From Polaribacter sp. SA4-12 (lineage in GTDB: Bacteria > Bacteroidota > Bacteroidia > Flavobacteriales > Flavobacteriaceae): 64,000 bases of DNA. Shown here one piece after another: positions 1 through 10,800 of this stretch. The translations under genes were made by a program, and so were the position numbers. The stretch's first letter is position 1; the number at the start of each line of letters is the position of its first letter. The notes beneath the pieces are model-generated. The model was given only the letters and a program-made list of their open reading frames with translations, ran no database searches and was not told where the DNA came from. The stretch lies in contig NZ_CP019334.1 in NCBI RefSeq assembly GCF_002163675.1, forward strand, positions 2,709,501 through 2,773,500, given 5' to 3'.

Positions 1-1639
1 TTGTAATATTATTATTTGATGTTGATAATAGCGTTAAATTGGTGTTGTTATCTAAATTAAGAACGGTTAAAGAATTATCATCAACATATAAATCTTCTAA
101 AGCTGTAAAATCTTCAATTCCTGTTAAATCTGAAATGTTTAATTGATCAATTTTTAAGTTTTTAATGGTGTTTATATTATCCGTTAACACATAATCATCA
201 AGTGGCAGCGTATCATAACCAAAATCGATTAAAGCTTGTTCAAAATTATCATCTGGCACGTAAGTATAACCAACCTTAGGGCATGCAGTATCTGTAAATA
301 CAGAAGCATCATCAATTGCTGTCCAATTTGTGGTACTGTAGTTTTTATCATCAACCAAAAAACAAGACAATTCTAAATTATTAAGACAAGAAAACCGAAT
401 AATTGATGTGTTATTAGTGTTTTTTAGGTTTATTGTTTCTAATAAAGTATTGTCGCAAAACAATCTTTCAAGCGCTGTATTTTTAGAGAGATCTAATTCT
501 GTTAAAGGAGTATTATTACACGAAAAAATACTTAAAAGCTGATTGTTTTCGAGGTTGATATTTGAAATATTTGTGTCATCTATTTCAACTCTTGTAATCT
601 TATCATTTTTACTAATTTGTAAATTATTAATTGGGTTGTCATTACAAAATATAAATTCTAAATTTTTATTACTTGAGACATCAATATTATCAATTTTATT
701 AGATGTAAAATCTAAGACTCTTAATTCTTCTAAATCAGAAACATTTAAGGTTGTAACATTATTATCTCTTAATTGTAAGTGTTCTAATTTTTCAAAATCT
801 TCAATTCCTGTAGCATCGTTTATGTTTAAACTTATAAGAAAAACCTCTCTAATTGTATCAATATTTTGTGTGGGTACATAATCATCTAAAGCGCCAGAAT
901 CGAAACCTAAATCAATAAGGTTTTGTTCAAAATTATCATCTGGTATATATGTTAAATTTTCAAAAACACTACAATTTTCATTGTAAACAGTATTGTCATC
1001 AATATTTGTCCAATTGGTAATGCTATAATTTTTATTATCTACTTGTAAGCATTTCAACTCTGAATTATCAATACAAGAAAATGAGTTTACATTTGTATTG
1101 TTGTTATTTTTTAAATTTATGTTTTCTATAATTCCATGACTTAAATTTATTTCTAAAAGCTCTCTATTAGAACTTAAATCTATTTTTGTAATACCTGTAT
1201 TTCCTATTGTTAAATCTTTTAATTTTAGATTATTTTTTAGGTTAATTGAAGAAACATCCACTACAACTAAACGTAGCGTTTCTAGCTCTGTATTTTTAGA
1301 AATATCTATGTTTTTAAGTAAACCATTAGAAAGATATAGGTCTTTTAATTTTATATTTTTAGAAATATCTAGCTCTGTAACATCATGTACTTCTATAGAT
1401 AAACGAGTAAGAGCAGTAAACCCATCTAAACCAACAAATTTTTTAATTGAAGAATCATTGATAAATAATTCAGTGACAGAATTTATATTATTGGTTGGTA
1501 CAAAATCATCTAAAGGACCAGAATCGTAACCAAAATCTATAAGTAATTGTTCAAAATTATCATCAGGAACATAAGTATTTTGTGAGCGCATATTTATGCT
1601 CACAAAAATAAAAATGAAAAGAAAAATAATTTCTTTCAT
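1..1639 (-). CDS. Leucine-rich-repeat surface protein, partial (C-terminus outside window)
   Basis: The frame is open from an ATG at 1639 down to base 1, so the C-terminal part lies outside the window. The protein begins MKEIIFLFIFIFVSINMRSQ, a signal peptide, followed by three similar blocks that each start with a motif of the form YVPDDNFEQ.LIDxGYDS and continue into leucine-rich repeats of the LxxLDxSxNxxL / LxxLxxxNN type; each complete block ends near a conserved NYSxTNWTxIDD segment. This is the usual layout of flavobacterial secreted LRR proteins, which end in a T9SS sorting domain; that end is not visible here. The ligand is unknown. The protein is about 546 residues long within the window. 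Confidence 0.85.
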   Translation of the reverse strand, partial: MKEIIFLFIFIFVSINMRSQNTYVPDDNFEQLLIDFGYDSGPLDDFVPTNNINSVTELFINDSSIKKFVGLDGFTALTRLSIEVHDVTELDISKNIKLKDLYLSNGLLKNIDISKNTELETLRLVVVDVSSINLKNNLKLKDLTIGNTGITKIDLSSNRELLEINLSHGIIENINLKNNNNTNVNSFSCIDNSELKCLQVDNKNYSITNWTNIDDNTVYNENCSVFENLTYIPDDNFEQNLIDLGFDSGALDDYVPTQNIDTIREVFLISLNINDATGIEDFEKLEHLQLRDNNVTTLNVSDLEELRVLDFTSNKIDNIDVSSNKNLEFIFCNDNPINNLQISKNDKITRVEIDDTNISNINLENNQLLSIFSCNNTPLTELDLSKNTALERLFCDNTLLETINLKNTNNTSIIRFSCLNNLELSCFLVDDKNYSTTNWTAIDDASVFTDTACPKVGYTYVPDDNFEQALIDFGYDTLPLDDYVLTDNINTIKNLKIDQLNISDLTGIEDFTALEDLYVDDNSLTVLNLDNNTNLTLLSTSNNNIT

Positions 1640-1645
1640 AGACGA

Positions 1646-2437
1646 TTACACTACTTTAATTACTACAGAAAAAATATTTTTTCCTTCGGATAAACGCATA
1701 TTATCTTCAGAGAATTTTTGATCTGTATAAGAAGTATATTGAGTTATTGGTTCTATACAAAGCATGTTGTCAACTTCGGTCCAAAGCATAAAATTATTAA
1801 AACCTTTTGTGGTAATTTCTAAGTTTTGTTTATCTATATTTTTTAATATTATTTTATCAGAATTTAAAACAGGACACGCATTTGCACCCGCTTTGTAAAC
1901 ATCAGCCAACGTTATCTCTTTTCTATTAGATTCTAATGTTTCTTTACCAGAATCAGACAATAAAAAAGCAGGATGATATCCTAACATAAAAGGCATTCCT
2001 TTTTCTGATTCGATAATAAATTCGATTTTTAAAATACCATTTTCTAAGGTGAAGTTCTTTTGAAAAGAAAAATCAAAAGGCCAAAATAAATTTTCTTCTG
2101 ATGATTTAACTGGAAATTTACTGTTTGTTATCTGCGTATTTTTTTTATACTTTTTGATGAATTTAGCACTGTTTTCATCCGAAGAAACTAAAGAATATTC
2201 CATTTCTCTTAACAAACCATGTTGATCTAGAATTGCATCACCATTTTTGGTATGCACTCTAAAATTATTTTTAGATGTTGGTCCAATAACAGGAAACATT
2301 TCATCATCAGAATTACGCCAACCTTTATTTCCTTTTTGATGAATATACTCTAGATTGTCTTTTTGAAAACTGATTAATTCTCCTTTTTCAATTACAACTA
2401 GACACTCTTTATTTCTTAAAATTTCTTTAGAACTCAT
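1646..2437 (-). CDS. Aldose 1-epimerase (galactose mutarotase-like) family protein
   Basis: A 263-residue protein when started at the ATG at 2437 (MSSKEIL). The frame runs further upstream to 2578, but that extension would overlap recA and is a low-complexity hydrophobic stretch, so the shorter start is preferred. The protein has the beta-rich mutarotase pattern: an early NxxG-WR segment, FWPFDFSF, and a late conserved block GMPFMLGYHPAF with the family histidine, then LWTEVDNMLCIEPIT carrying the acidic residue expected near the C-terminal active site. The family interconverts alpha and beta anomers of sugars in the cytoplasm; the actual sugar is not deducible. It is transcribed divergently from recA with about 110 bp between starts. 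Confidence 0.8.
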   Translation of the reverse strand: MSSKEILRNKECLVVIEKGELISFQKDNLEYIHQKGNKGWRNSDDEMFPVIGPTSKNNFRVHTKNGDAILDQHGLLREMEYSLVSSDENSAKFIKKYKKNTQITNSKFPVKSSEENLFWPFDFSFQKNFTLENGILKIEFIIESEKGMPFMLGYHPAFLLSDSGKETLESNRKEITLADVYKAGANACPVLNSDKIILKNIDKQNLEITTKGFNNFMLWTEVDNMLCIEPITQYTSYTDQKFSEDNMRLSEGKNIFSVVIKVV

Positions 2438-2465
2438 TGGTAGTATGCTTTGTGTAAAAATAGTA

Positions 2466-2473
2466 TAAATTTG
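2466..2473 (+). promoter_or_regulatory. Candidate -7 promoter element for recA
   Basis: TAAATTTG matches the Bacteroidota -7 consensus TAnnTTTG and lies about 80 bp before the recA start, in the divergent gap. No convincing -33 element was identified and no SOS box was recognised. Confidence 0.35.
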
Positions 2474-2550
2474 ACTCTTATTTGTTAGGAAATTAATCTT
2501 AGTTTTTTGTAACTTGTCGGACTTATTCAAAAATAAAAACAGTAATATTA

Positions 2551-3558
2551 ATGGCAGCAGATAAAGAAAAAGCAGCAAAACTTAAAGCACTTCAACTTAC
2601 TCTAGATAAGCTAGATAAAACGTATGGTAAAGGTGCTGTAATGAAATTAGGAGATGTAGTTACTGAAGATATAGATGCAATTTCATCTGGTTCTTTAGGG
2701 TTAGATTTAGCATTAGGTGTAGGTGGTTATCCAAGAGGAAGAGTAATAGAAATTTATGGACCAGAATCTTCTGGTAAAACAACTTTAACACTACATGCAA
2801 TTGCAGAAGCTCAAAAAGCTGGTGGTATTGCTGCTTTTATTGATGCAGAACATGCTTTTGATAAGTTTTATGCAGAAAATTTAGGTGTAGATATAGATAA
2901 TTTAATTATTTCTCAACCAGATCATGGTGAGCAGGCATTAGAAATTGCAGAAAACTTAATTCGATCTGGCGCAATTGATATTGTTGTAATAGATTCTGTT
3001 GCAGCTTTAACGCCAAAAGCAGAAATTGAAGGAGAAATGGGAGATTCTAAAATGGGTTTACACGCTCGTTTAATGTCTCAAGCATTACGTAAATTAACAG
3101 GTACAATTTCTAAAACAAAATGTACTGTTATTTTTATCAATCAATTACGTGAGAAGATAGGAGTAATGTTCGGTAACCCAGAAACAACAACTGGTGGTAA
3201 CGCATTAAAATTCTATGCTTCTGTACGTTTAGATATTAGAAGAAGAACACAAATTAAAGACGGAGACAGAGTTATTGGAAACAGTACTAAAGTTAAAGTT
3301 GTAAAAAATAAAGTAGCACCGCCGTTTCAAATTGCAGAATTTGATATTATGTACGGACAAGGTATTTCTAAAGTTGGTGAAATTTTAGATATTGGTGTAG
3401 AATTAGGTATTGTAAAGAAAGCTGGATCTTGGTTTAGTTATGGCGAAACCAAACTAGGGCAAGGTAGAGATGCTGTTAAAGGATTAATTAAAGATAATCC
3501 TGAGTTAGCAGAAGAACTTGAAGGAAAAATAAAAGATGCTATTGAAAATCAAGAATAA
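2551..3558 (+). CDS. recA: Recombinase RecA
   Basis: RecA forms ATP-dependent filaments on single-stranded DNA, catalyses strand exchange in homologous recombination and stimulates LexA-type cleavage. The 335-residue length is normal. Walker A is GPESSGKTT (about residues 70-78), the Walker B region contains [12 protein letters not shown], and loop residues include [13 protein letters not shown] and [12 protein letters not shown]. The N-terminal helix ([20 protein letters not shown]) and the KxGxWFSY C-terminal region are typical. A factor-independent terminator follows directly, so it is probably monocistronic. Confidence 0.98.
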   Translation: MAADKEKAAKLKALQLTLDKLDKTYGKGAVMKLGDVVTEDIDAISSGSLGLDLALGVGGYPRGRVIEIYGPESSGKTTLTLHAIAEAQKAGGIAAFIDAEHAFDKFYAENLGVDIDNLIISQPDHGEQALEIAENLIRSGAIDIVVIDSVAALTPKAEIEGEMGDSKMGLHARLMSQALRKLTGTISKTKCTVIFINQLREKIGVMFGNPETTTGGNALKFYASVRLDIRRRTQIKDGDRVIGNSTKVKVVKNKVAPPFQIAEFDIMYGQGISKVGEILDIGVELGIVKKAGSWFSYGETKLGQGRDAVKGLIKDNPELAEELEGKIKDAIENQE

Positions 3559-3585
3559 ATATTAAAAGTTCTAACTATTATTATC

Positions 3586-3623
3586 AACTGCTATAGAAGT
3601 AATCAATCTATAGCAGTTTTTTT
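3586..3623 (+). terminator. Rho-independent terminator after recA
   Basis: A perfect 11-bp inverted repeat (aactgctatag at 3586-3596 and ctatagcagtt at 3608-3618) with an 11-nt loop is followed by a T run to 3623. It separates recA from the acetyltransferase. Confidence 0.85.
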
Positions 3624-3634
3624 ATATTTATAAA

Positions 3635-4171
3635 ATGATTAAAGTATCAGAAAACATACAATTAAGAAAGATTTTAAATTCAAATTTAGAACCTCTTTTT
3701 CTGTTGATGAAAGAAATATATCCACTTGCATACAGTCATTTTTGGAAAGATAATGGAGATTGGTATGTGAATAGTCAATATTCTAAAGAGAACATTTTAA
3801 AAGAACTGTCAGAAGAAAAAACAGACTATTATTTTGTTATTTTTAAAGATGAAATTATTGGTAATTTTAGAATTATCTGGGATGAAAAACTAGCAGGTTT
3901 ATCTGAAGAAAAACAAGTAAAATTACATAGAGTTTATCTACACCCAAAAACACAAGGAAAAGGAATAGGAAAAACACTTCTTACTTGGTTAGAGCAAAAA
4001 GCGAAACAAAAAGGATATAAAGTTATTTGGTTAGATGCTATGAATGAACAACCCCAAGCTTTTAAATTTTATAAAAAGTTGGGATATAAATATCATTCAC
4101 ATACCTTTTTACCTTATGATTTATTACATGATGAGGTAAAAAAAATGAGTCAGGTTTATAAAGTTATTTAA
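3635..4171 (+). CDS. GNAT family N-acetyltransferase
   Basis: A 178-residue GNAT protein that would transfer an acetyl group from acetyl-CoA to an amine; the substrate is unknown. The acetyl-CoA binding motif A is visible as VYLHPKTQGKGIGKTLLTWL (about residues 120-140, QGKGIG being the pyrophosphate loop), and motif B as PQAFKFYKKLGYKY. It starts 11 bp after the recA terminator. The last ~180 bp have a close second copy at 15720-15903, which is a truncated remnant (see the pseudogene there). It is convergent with the regulator gene that ends at 4177. Confidence 0.93.
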   Translation: MIKVSENIQLRKILNSNLEPLFLLMKEIYPLAYSHFWKDNGDWYVNSQYSKENILKELSEEKTDYYFVIFKDEIIGNFRIIWDEKLAGLSEEKQVKLHRVYLHPKTQGKGIGKTLLTWLEQKAKQKGYKVIWLDAMNEQPQAFKFYKKLGYKYHSHTFLPYDLLHDEVKKMSQVYKVI

Positions 4172-4176
4172 TTTTT

Positions 4177-7100
4177 TTAAGAATACTTCTTATAAAGATC
4201 ACCTGGTTTAATACCAAATCTTTCAAAGAATTTTTTATTAAAATAAGATCGATTATTTAAACCAACAGCATAAATTACCTCTAATGTTGTAAGGTGTTTT
4301 TTATTAATAATTAATTCATATGCTTTTTGTAATCTAATTTCTAAAACTAACTTTACAAGAGTTATACCTGTATTTTCCTTTACAATTTCACCTAATTGAC
4401 GTTGTCCATAATTACTTTCTGTAGCTAGATCCTTAATGGTATATTCTGAATTAGATAAGTTCTTTAAAATAAGCTCTTTTATATTTTCTAGAAGGCTATA
4501 TATATGACTATCTAAATGCAATCTAGTATCAATATCTTTTATATTTTTAATAGATAAGGTGTTTTCTAGCAATGTTCTAATTCTAGTTATAATTTCTTGG
4601 TAGGTAAATGGTTTTGCTATATAATCTTGAATACCTAAGCGTAATTTAACCTTATCAAAATTATTAAAACTATGAGCTGTTAATAATAAAAAAGGTGTGT
4701 CTTGTAATTCTTTAGTTTTATTTAACTCTTCCTTAAAGCTTAAACCATCCATAGTTGGCATTCTATAGTCAGAAATAATTAAATCTATAGGTTGTTTTTT
4801 TATTATTTCCATAGCTTCTCTACCATTATTAGCAGAGATACAAGTGTATTGTGGCTGTAATATCTCTTTTAAATATTCAATCATATTTAAATTATCATCA
4901 ACCAATAGTATTTTTGGTAAATTTAAAGGCTCTTGTATTATTTCTTTTTCAATGATATGTGCAATCTCTTCATATCTATTTTTTAATGGTTTAAGGTAAA
5001 GCGCTGTATTTATACCTTCTATTGGTAGTGTAACTGTAAAAACAGAACCAATATTTTCTTCGCTTTTTAAATCTATTGTACCATTTAAATTGTTTACAAT
5101 CTCTTTAATTAAAGATAGACCAATACCAAATCCACCAGATACTTTATGACTCTTAGATTGGTAGAAACGATTAAAAACTAATTTATGTTCTTCTTTAGGA
5201 ATTCCATACCCTTCGTCTTTTATTTCAATTTTAAGAGCTGTGTCTTCTAACAAAACAGCGACATAAATATTTTTTTTAGAATTACTATATTTAATAGCAT
5301 TTGTAATTAAGTTGTTTACAATTTTTTGCATTCCAATAAAGTCGTATTCTAAAGTTAGAGATTCTTTAAAATTTGATTTAAAATAAATTCCAATATTTTT
5401 TTTAGATGCAGTGCCTTTATAAGCATGTAAAATTTCTTTAAAGAACAAAGAGAGTTCTTTCTTTTCAATTTTTTTTAATAAAATTGGCTTTCCATTACTT
5501 CTTAATAAATTTAAAAAATCATTAAAATTTGTAAGAATATTAATAGTGCTTTTTTCAGCCAAATTTACATATCTAGAAACTTCTGCTGGGTGCGTATTTT
5601 TTTGTTTTATTAAATGATGGTAGCCATTAATTATACTAATAGGGGTTCTAATTTCGTGAGAAATATTTTCTAATATTATATTATTTCTACTTATTAATTC
5701 TTTTTCTGCAGCAAGTTCTAACCTTGTTTTTAAATGATTTCTTTTTCTATTGTATAGTATAATTGTAAAAACGGTTATTAAGATTAAAAGAATAAAGAAA
5801 ATTATTAAAATAAATATTTGACGATCTTTATATATTTTCACATCTTTTTCTTGATTGTCTTTAGCTAAACTTAAAATTTTATTTTCCTTTTCAATGGTTT
5901 CATATTTAACTAAAAACTTATCGACTGTACTTTTTTTCTCTATAACCTCTAAACTGTCATTAATTTTTGCATATGTATTAATATATTCTATTGCCTTTTT
6001 ATAATTATTATCGGCTTCATATACCTCCTTTAGTTTTTTATATACTTTAGGTATTATATTAGGCTCATTTACTTTAAGTCCAAATTTTTCAGCCTCTAAA
6101 AAATATTTTTTTGATAATTGTATATTGTTTTTGTGATATATTTCACCAAGCTCCATATAGGCATCTGCAATAACATATTCATTCTTCTTTATTTTTGCGA
6201 ATTCAATACTTTTTTTAAAGAGAATAATTGCAGAATCTCTTTTACCAATATTTAAAAAATAAGAAGCTTTGTATCTATTATAATAGGCCTTAAAAAAAAT
6301 AGGATATTTAGAGACATAACCTAATTCTTTTATTTTTTCTATGGCAATAAGGGCTTTCTTATTTTTATTAAACGGTAAATAAATTGAAGAAAGAGAGATA
6401 TAGGGTTGTGCTTTTAAAGATTTTGATATGTCTAGATGATCACTAATTTCTGCTGCTTTTTCATAAAATTCAATACTTTTCTCGTTTTTGGGTTCAGTGA
6501 CATCAACTAAATAACCCAAGTAGGTATATATTCTAACCAGATTATAAGAATTATTCTTTGCATATTTTAAAGCTTGTTCATAATTAGTTAAGGCTAAATT
6601 ATAATTTCGCATATCTATATATAAGTTGCCTAAATCTGTGTAACTTATAGAAATTTTGTTTTTATTTTTGCTCTCTATTGCTAATTCTAGTGATTTTAAA
6701 CCATGCTTTTTTGACTTTTCATAATTTTTTTTTCTTCGCCAATAGAGACATAATTTTTTGTTGGCATTTAATAAAAAAGTATTGTCTTTTGAGAGATTTA
6801 ATATTTTGGTTGAATAAAATAAAGCAGAATCTATTAATATAAAGTCTTGTATGTATTTATCACTTAATAACTCATAACCATAATTAAGAACTTTTGGTTT
6901 TGTGGCCATTTTTAAACCCCTATGGACATTGTTACTAAAGCTATCAAATCTTTTACTGTAATTAAAAAGAAGTTCAGCTTTTAAAAAAAAAGAATTTGCT
7001 AACAGATTTTTGTCATTCATTTTTTTAGATAAATAAAAGCCCTTTTGCAAATAAAACTTTATAGAATCTTTGTTTTTTTCATTTTCTGCAATTTTCGAAT

Positions 7101-7236
7101 AAAGGACTACTTTTTCATTTTTACTTTTTGTTTTCTGTAACACATTTTTTAAACTATCTAAATGGTTTTTAGATGATTGTGCATTAGAGTTAAAGGTAAA
7201 ATAAAGTAAGAAAATTAATGGTAGGAGAAGCTTCAT
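4177..7236 (-). CDS. Hybrid two-component regulator: TPR sensor, histidine kinase, receiver, AraC
   Basis: A 1019-residue one-protein two-component system. In order: signal peptide (residues 1-20), TPR-type helical repeats in the periplasm (about 40-430), a transmembrane helix (about 473-496), a HisKA domain with the phospho-accepting His in ISHEIRTP (about H527), a HATPase with N box NNLITNAIKY and G boxes DEGYGIP and GGFGIGLSL, a receiver with KILLVDDN, phospho-acceptor Asp in ISDYRMP (about D823) and KPF, then an AraC-type DNA-binding domain (about 905-1019). Family members often control polysaccharide-utilisation loci. Here there is no SusC/SusD pair nearby; the divergent gene is the giant surface protein at 7836, the obvious target by position. 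Confidence 0.93.
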   Translation of the reverse strand: MKLLLPLIFLLYFTFNSNAQSSKNHLDSLKNVLQKTKSKNEKVVLYSKIAENEKNKDSIKFYLQKGFYLSKKMNDKNLLANSFFLKAELLFNYSKRFDSFSNNVHRGLKMATKPKVLNYGYELLSDKYIQDFILIDSALFYSTKILNLSKDNTFLLNANKKLCLYWRRKKNYEKSKKHGLKSLELAIESKNKNKISISYTDLGNLYIDMRNYNLALTNYEQALKYAKNNSYNLVRIYTYLGYLVDVTEPKNEKSIEFYEKAAEISDHLDISKSLKAQPYISLSSIYLPFNKNKKALIAIEKIKELGYVSKYPIFFKAYYNRYKASYFLNIGKRDSAIILFKKSIEFAKIKKNEYVIADAYMELGEIYHKNNIQLSKKYFLEAEKFGLKVNEPNIIPKVYKKLKEVYEADNNYKKAIEYINTYAKINDSLEVIEKKSTVDKFLVKYETIEKENKILSLAKDNQEKDVKIYKDRQIFILIIFFILLILITVFTIILYNRKRNHLKTRLELAAEKELISRNNIILENISHEIRTPISIINGYHHLIKQKNTHPAEVSRYVNLAEKSTINILTNFNDFLNLLRSNGKPILLKKIEKKELSLFFKEILHAYKGTASKKNIGIYFKSNFKESLTLEYDFIGMQKIVNNLITNAIKYSNSKKNIYVAVLLEDTALKIEIKDEGYGIPKEEHKLVFNRFYQSKSHKVSGGFGIGLSLIKEIVNNLNGTIDLKSEENIGSVFTVTLPIEGINTALYLKPLKNRYEEIAHIIEKEIIQEPLNLPKILLVDDNLNMIEYLKEILQPQYTCISANNGREAMEIIKKQPIDLIISDYRMPTMDGLSFKEELNKTKELQDTPFLLLTAHSFNNFDKVKLRLGIQDYIAKPFTYQEIITRIRTLLENTLSIKNIKDIDTRLHLDSHIYSLLENIKELILKNLSNSEYTIKDLATESNYGQRQLGEIVKENTGITLVKLVLEIRLQKAYELIINKKHLTTLEVIYAVGLNNRSYFNKKFFERFGIKPGDLYKKYS

Positions 7237-7392
7237 TATTTGGGGTAATATTTAAAATTGTTAGAGTGTTAATTTTTAAAACTGCACTGTTTTTTTATCT
7301 CTCTCAAAGATATGTTTAAAAAAAACTTAAAATTATTGTTTTACATAAAAACACACTATTAAATCTAAAAAACACATGTTTTTGTTAAAAAA

Positions 7393-7528
7393 AAACACTG
7401 TTTTCGCTAATTAAGAGCCTCTTGTAATTAATGATTCACGGAAATTTGTGATATAATAAAACAACTAAAACACCCAACTTATTTCATTAATGATTTATAG
7501 TTTCTCTAATAAGAAAATTAACCTATTA
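7393..7528. repeat. Upstream copy of a duplicated intergenic block
   Basis: This block recurs imperfectly at 7684-7829. Shared landmarks in the same order are actgttttcgctaattaaga (attgttttcgctaattaaga in the second copy), agattcacg/tgattcacg, aatttgt, cccaacttatttc, tttctctaataagaaa and the following aataaa/aattaaa. The copies lie in the ~600 bp gap between the regulator and the surface-protein gene. Confidence 0.75.
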
Positions 7529-7683
7529 ATAAATAAAACTTTGCAAAATCCTGTTAACAATACTCACAATATAAGTGATACGTGTTAACGTTTCCGGAAT
7601 TAGTGTTAAAGCGCCCAGGTCATAAAGTTAGAAATTTGTGAAAATAAAATATGAACAAAAAAATCATACATATAAAATCTAAA

Positions 7684-7829
7684 AAACACATTGTTTTCGC
7701 TAATTAAGAACCTGTTACGGTTAAAGATTCACGAAAATTTGTAGGACAACAAAAAAACTTAAACCCCCAACTTATTTCGTTAATAATTTAAAGTTTCTCT
7801 AATAAGAAATTTAAGCTAATAATTAAATA
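7684..7829. repeat. Downstream copy of the duplicated intergenic block
   Basis: Second copy of the block at 7393-7528, ending only a few bases before the ATG at 7836. It therefore includes the immediate leader of the surface-protein gene, probably with its promoter. Between the copies (7529-7683) is unrelated sequence with a small GC-richer patch near 7590-7620 and no gene. Confidence 0.75.
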
Positions 7830-7835
7830 CACAAT

Positions 7836-10800
7836 ATGAATAATTTAAATTTCTTCTTGCTGTTTCAAAAATTAATACACAGAAAAGCAATACATTTTTT
7901 TACTCTTTTACTAATTTTTTTTATTAGCTCAAGTTCAAGTTCACCAATTAAAGGTGTTAGTGGTAATAGCCTAGAAATAACAAAAAAAAGCGCTAAAAAG
8001 ACAATAGTTTTTAACGTTATATCATCAATAGATAATGAAAATGATAGAATTAACAAAGATTATATTGTTAAAAATCAAACGCAAACTTATTTTATAGACC
8101 AATCTGTATCTGATTTAGAAGCGCATGTGAAAACCAAAACATTAGAGAATGATTCGTTTCATTTCTTTACACACGGTAAACCAGGCGAGTTGCTAATAGA
8201 CGGTAAATGGTTAGGGAAAGAAGAAATCGCGGTTTTTGTGAATTCAAAAATTTCTAATTCACAATCTCAAATTTCCTACCTTAATATATACGGTTGTAAT
8301 TTTGCCGAAGGAGAAAAAGGATTACAAGCTGTAGCCTATTTAGAAAACACATTATCACTTCAAGTTTCTGCCTCTACTAATATTACAGGAAATGGAGGAG
8401 ACTGGGTTTTAGAGGAAGGGCCTAAAAATAAAGGGTTAGAATTAGCAGATTATAAAGGCAACCTACAAACGATTTCTGCATCAAATGGTACGGCTAGGTG
8501 TTCTAATTGTGTGCCTGCTGGGTGGACGGATGGTGGAGGAACGCCAGACATTTCTAATGCTAATATTGCAGGAGGAGGTTCTAATCTTTATGGGTTAAAT
8601 GCAACTTGGGTTAATACATTACCTCTTCCGCCAAATAATCATACAGAATGGATTTCATTAAGAGATTTAGGTTCAGCAATTACACAAGAAAGCGTTTTTA
8701 CTACAATGTCTGGTTTAACGCCTGGTGTTACTTATGAGTTAGTTTTTTATACATTAACATCAAAAACAAACCAAAACGGAGGTTCATTTTTTGGTTCTGG
8801 TAATGGATGGTATGCTGGTACATATATTGATGCATTAAGTTATCAAATAGACGGTGGAGCAATACAATCTTTAGCTGTAAATGAAGAAACTTGGGCAACA
8901 ACAAGAATTTCTTTTTTAGCAACAGCTGCAACTGCAACTATAAGGTTGCTGCCCATCAACAATGGTGCTTATGTTGCTGGAACTGAATCACAACCAAATG
9001 CACGCTCTTTTAGAATTGAAACCGCTCAAGTTTCAATTACTGCAAATGCAATAAACGCGTTACCTATTGCAGATAATAATACAGCAGTAACTACAACTGA
9101 AATCCCAGTGACATTTAATGTAACTAGTACAGATACAGATCCAGATGGTACTATTAATATAGCTTCGGTAGATTTAAACCCTTCTTTACCAGGTATTCAA
9201 AGCTCATTAACTACTGCAGATGGTACTTTTACTGTAAGCTCATTAGGTGACGTTACGTTTACCTCTATACCTGGTTTTACAGGTGATGTTAGCATACCTT
9301 ATACTGTTCAAGACAATTATGTGTTAGATGGTGTATCTAACCCAGGTACTTCAAACCAAGCTACTTTAACAGTAACCGTTCTTAATACAACATGTACAGA
9401 GGGCGCAACAGTAGGAACAGCTACAGCAAACGACCCAGATGGAGATGGTATAAATAACATATGCGATCTTGACGATGATAATGATGGGATTTTGGATATT
9501 GATGAATGCACCCCATTTGTAGCAATAGATAGCAATCAAAATGGAGCATTTAGTAATGTTTCCTTCGGTCCTGCAGGAATTACAAGCTCAAATTTAAACG
9601 ACCACACACAGCCTCACACATTTAATTACATTGTTGTGGATGGTGTTACTTATAGTGATTTTATTACACCAGATGGTTTTAATTATAATTACAACCCTCC
9701 TGGTTCAGAAAATATTAGAATAAGAGAAAATGGTGCTTATACAGATGAGTGGGTTAACAATCAGAGCACTTGGGAGAATTTTGTACTACCAGCTATGCAA
9801 AGCAGAAATTTAAATTATTATCAAGCATTAGATCCAGGAAACCCTTTAGGTACTGGAGATTATTATGAACTCACTTATATTGAGCCTATAGTTGTATCTA
9901 GTAATCGCCTTTTGGCATGGATGGAACGTGCAGGTAATAGTCAAGCAAGTTTAGAAGCTTTTGATGTAAACGGTAATAGTTATAATTCTACTATAACCAC
10001 TAATACGTCAGATTATACTTCAACAGGTGCTTTAATTTTAGATCTTACTGGTCAAACAGCAGATATAGCCGTTTATCCATTAGATGATCTTGCGCCATTA
10101 GGCGCAAAAATATACAAAATAAGAGTTAATATTGATCAAAATAGTGGAGTGGATGGAAAGATTTTTATTATGGGCGATGTAAATCAACCAACAGGAGTTT
10201 GTGAAGACACAGATAATGATGGTATACCAGATTATTTAGACCTAGACAGTGATGGAGATGGTTGTTCAGATGCTTTAGAATCTGGCGCAACAACAAACCA
10301 GTCTTCTCTTTATCAGTTTCCTAATACATCTGTAGGTGCAGATGGTGTGCCAGATGCAGTGCAAGCAATAGCTGGTGTTAATAGTGGTATGGTAGATTAT
10401 ATGGTTAATTCTAATTATACAAACGCAGCAGTTACTTCTTGTACTAACCCTTGTGTAGCCGCAGTAGGAATAGATACAGATAATGACGGTATAGATAATG
10501 CTTGTGATTTAGACGATGATAATGATGGGATTTTGGACACAGTAGAAAATAATTGTACTGCTACTTTTCTTGAAAGTTTTGGTACTGGTACAGGTAATCC
10601 TGCAACAAGTCATCCAAGTGTTCTCAATACTGAAAACGTAAGAGTTGGTACAAGTGCAGATTTTTCAAGTCAAGCTTGGTATCGATCAAATACAGGGTCG
10701 GATGCCACAGGAAATACTGAAGGTAGGTATCTAGCGTTAGATAATCCTCAAGGAGTTTCACCTGTTTTAAGTTACCAACAAAATGTTACTGTTATAGCTA

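Noticed and set aside
543..1529. Plus-strand frames over the LRR gene
   Set aside because: They are antisense shadows of the repeat-rich minus-strand LRR frame, without ribosome binding sites or known motifs.
2438..2578. Upstream extension of the aldose-epimerase-like gene
   Set aside because: It would overlap recA and its promoter and adds a low-complexity hydrophobic tail.
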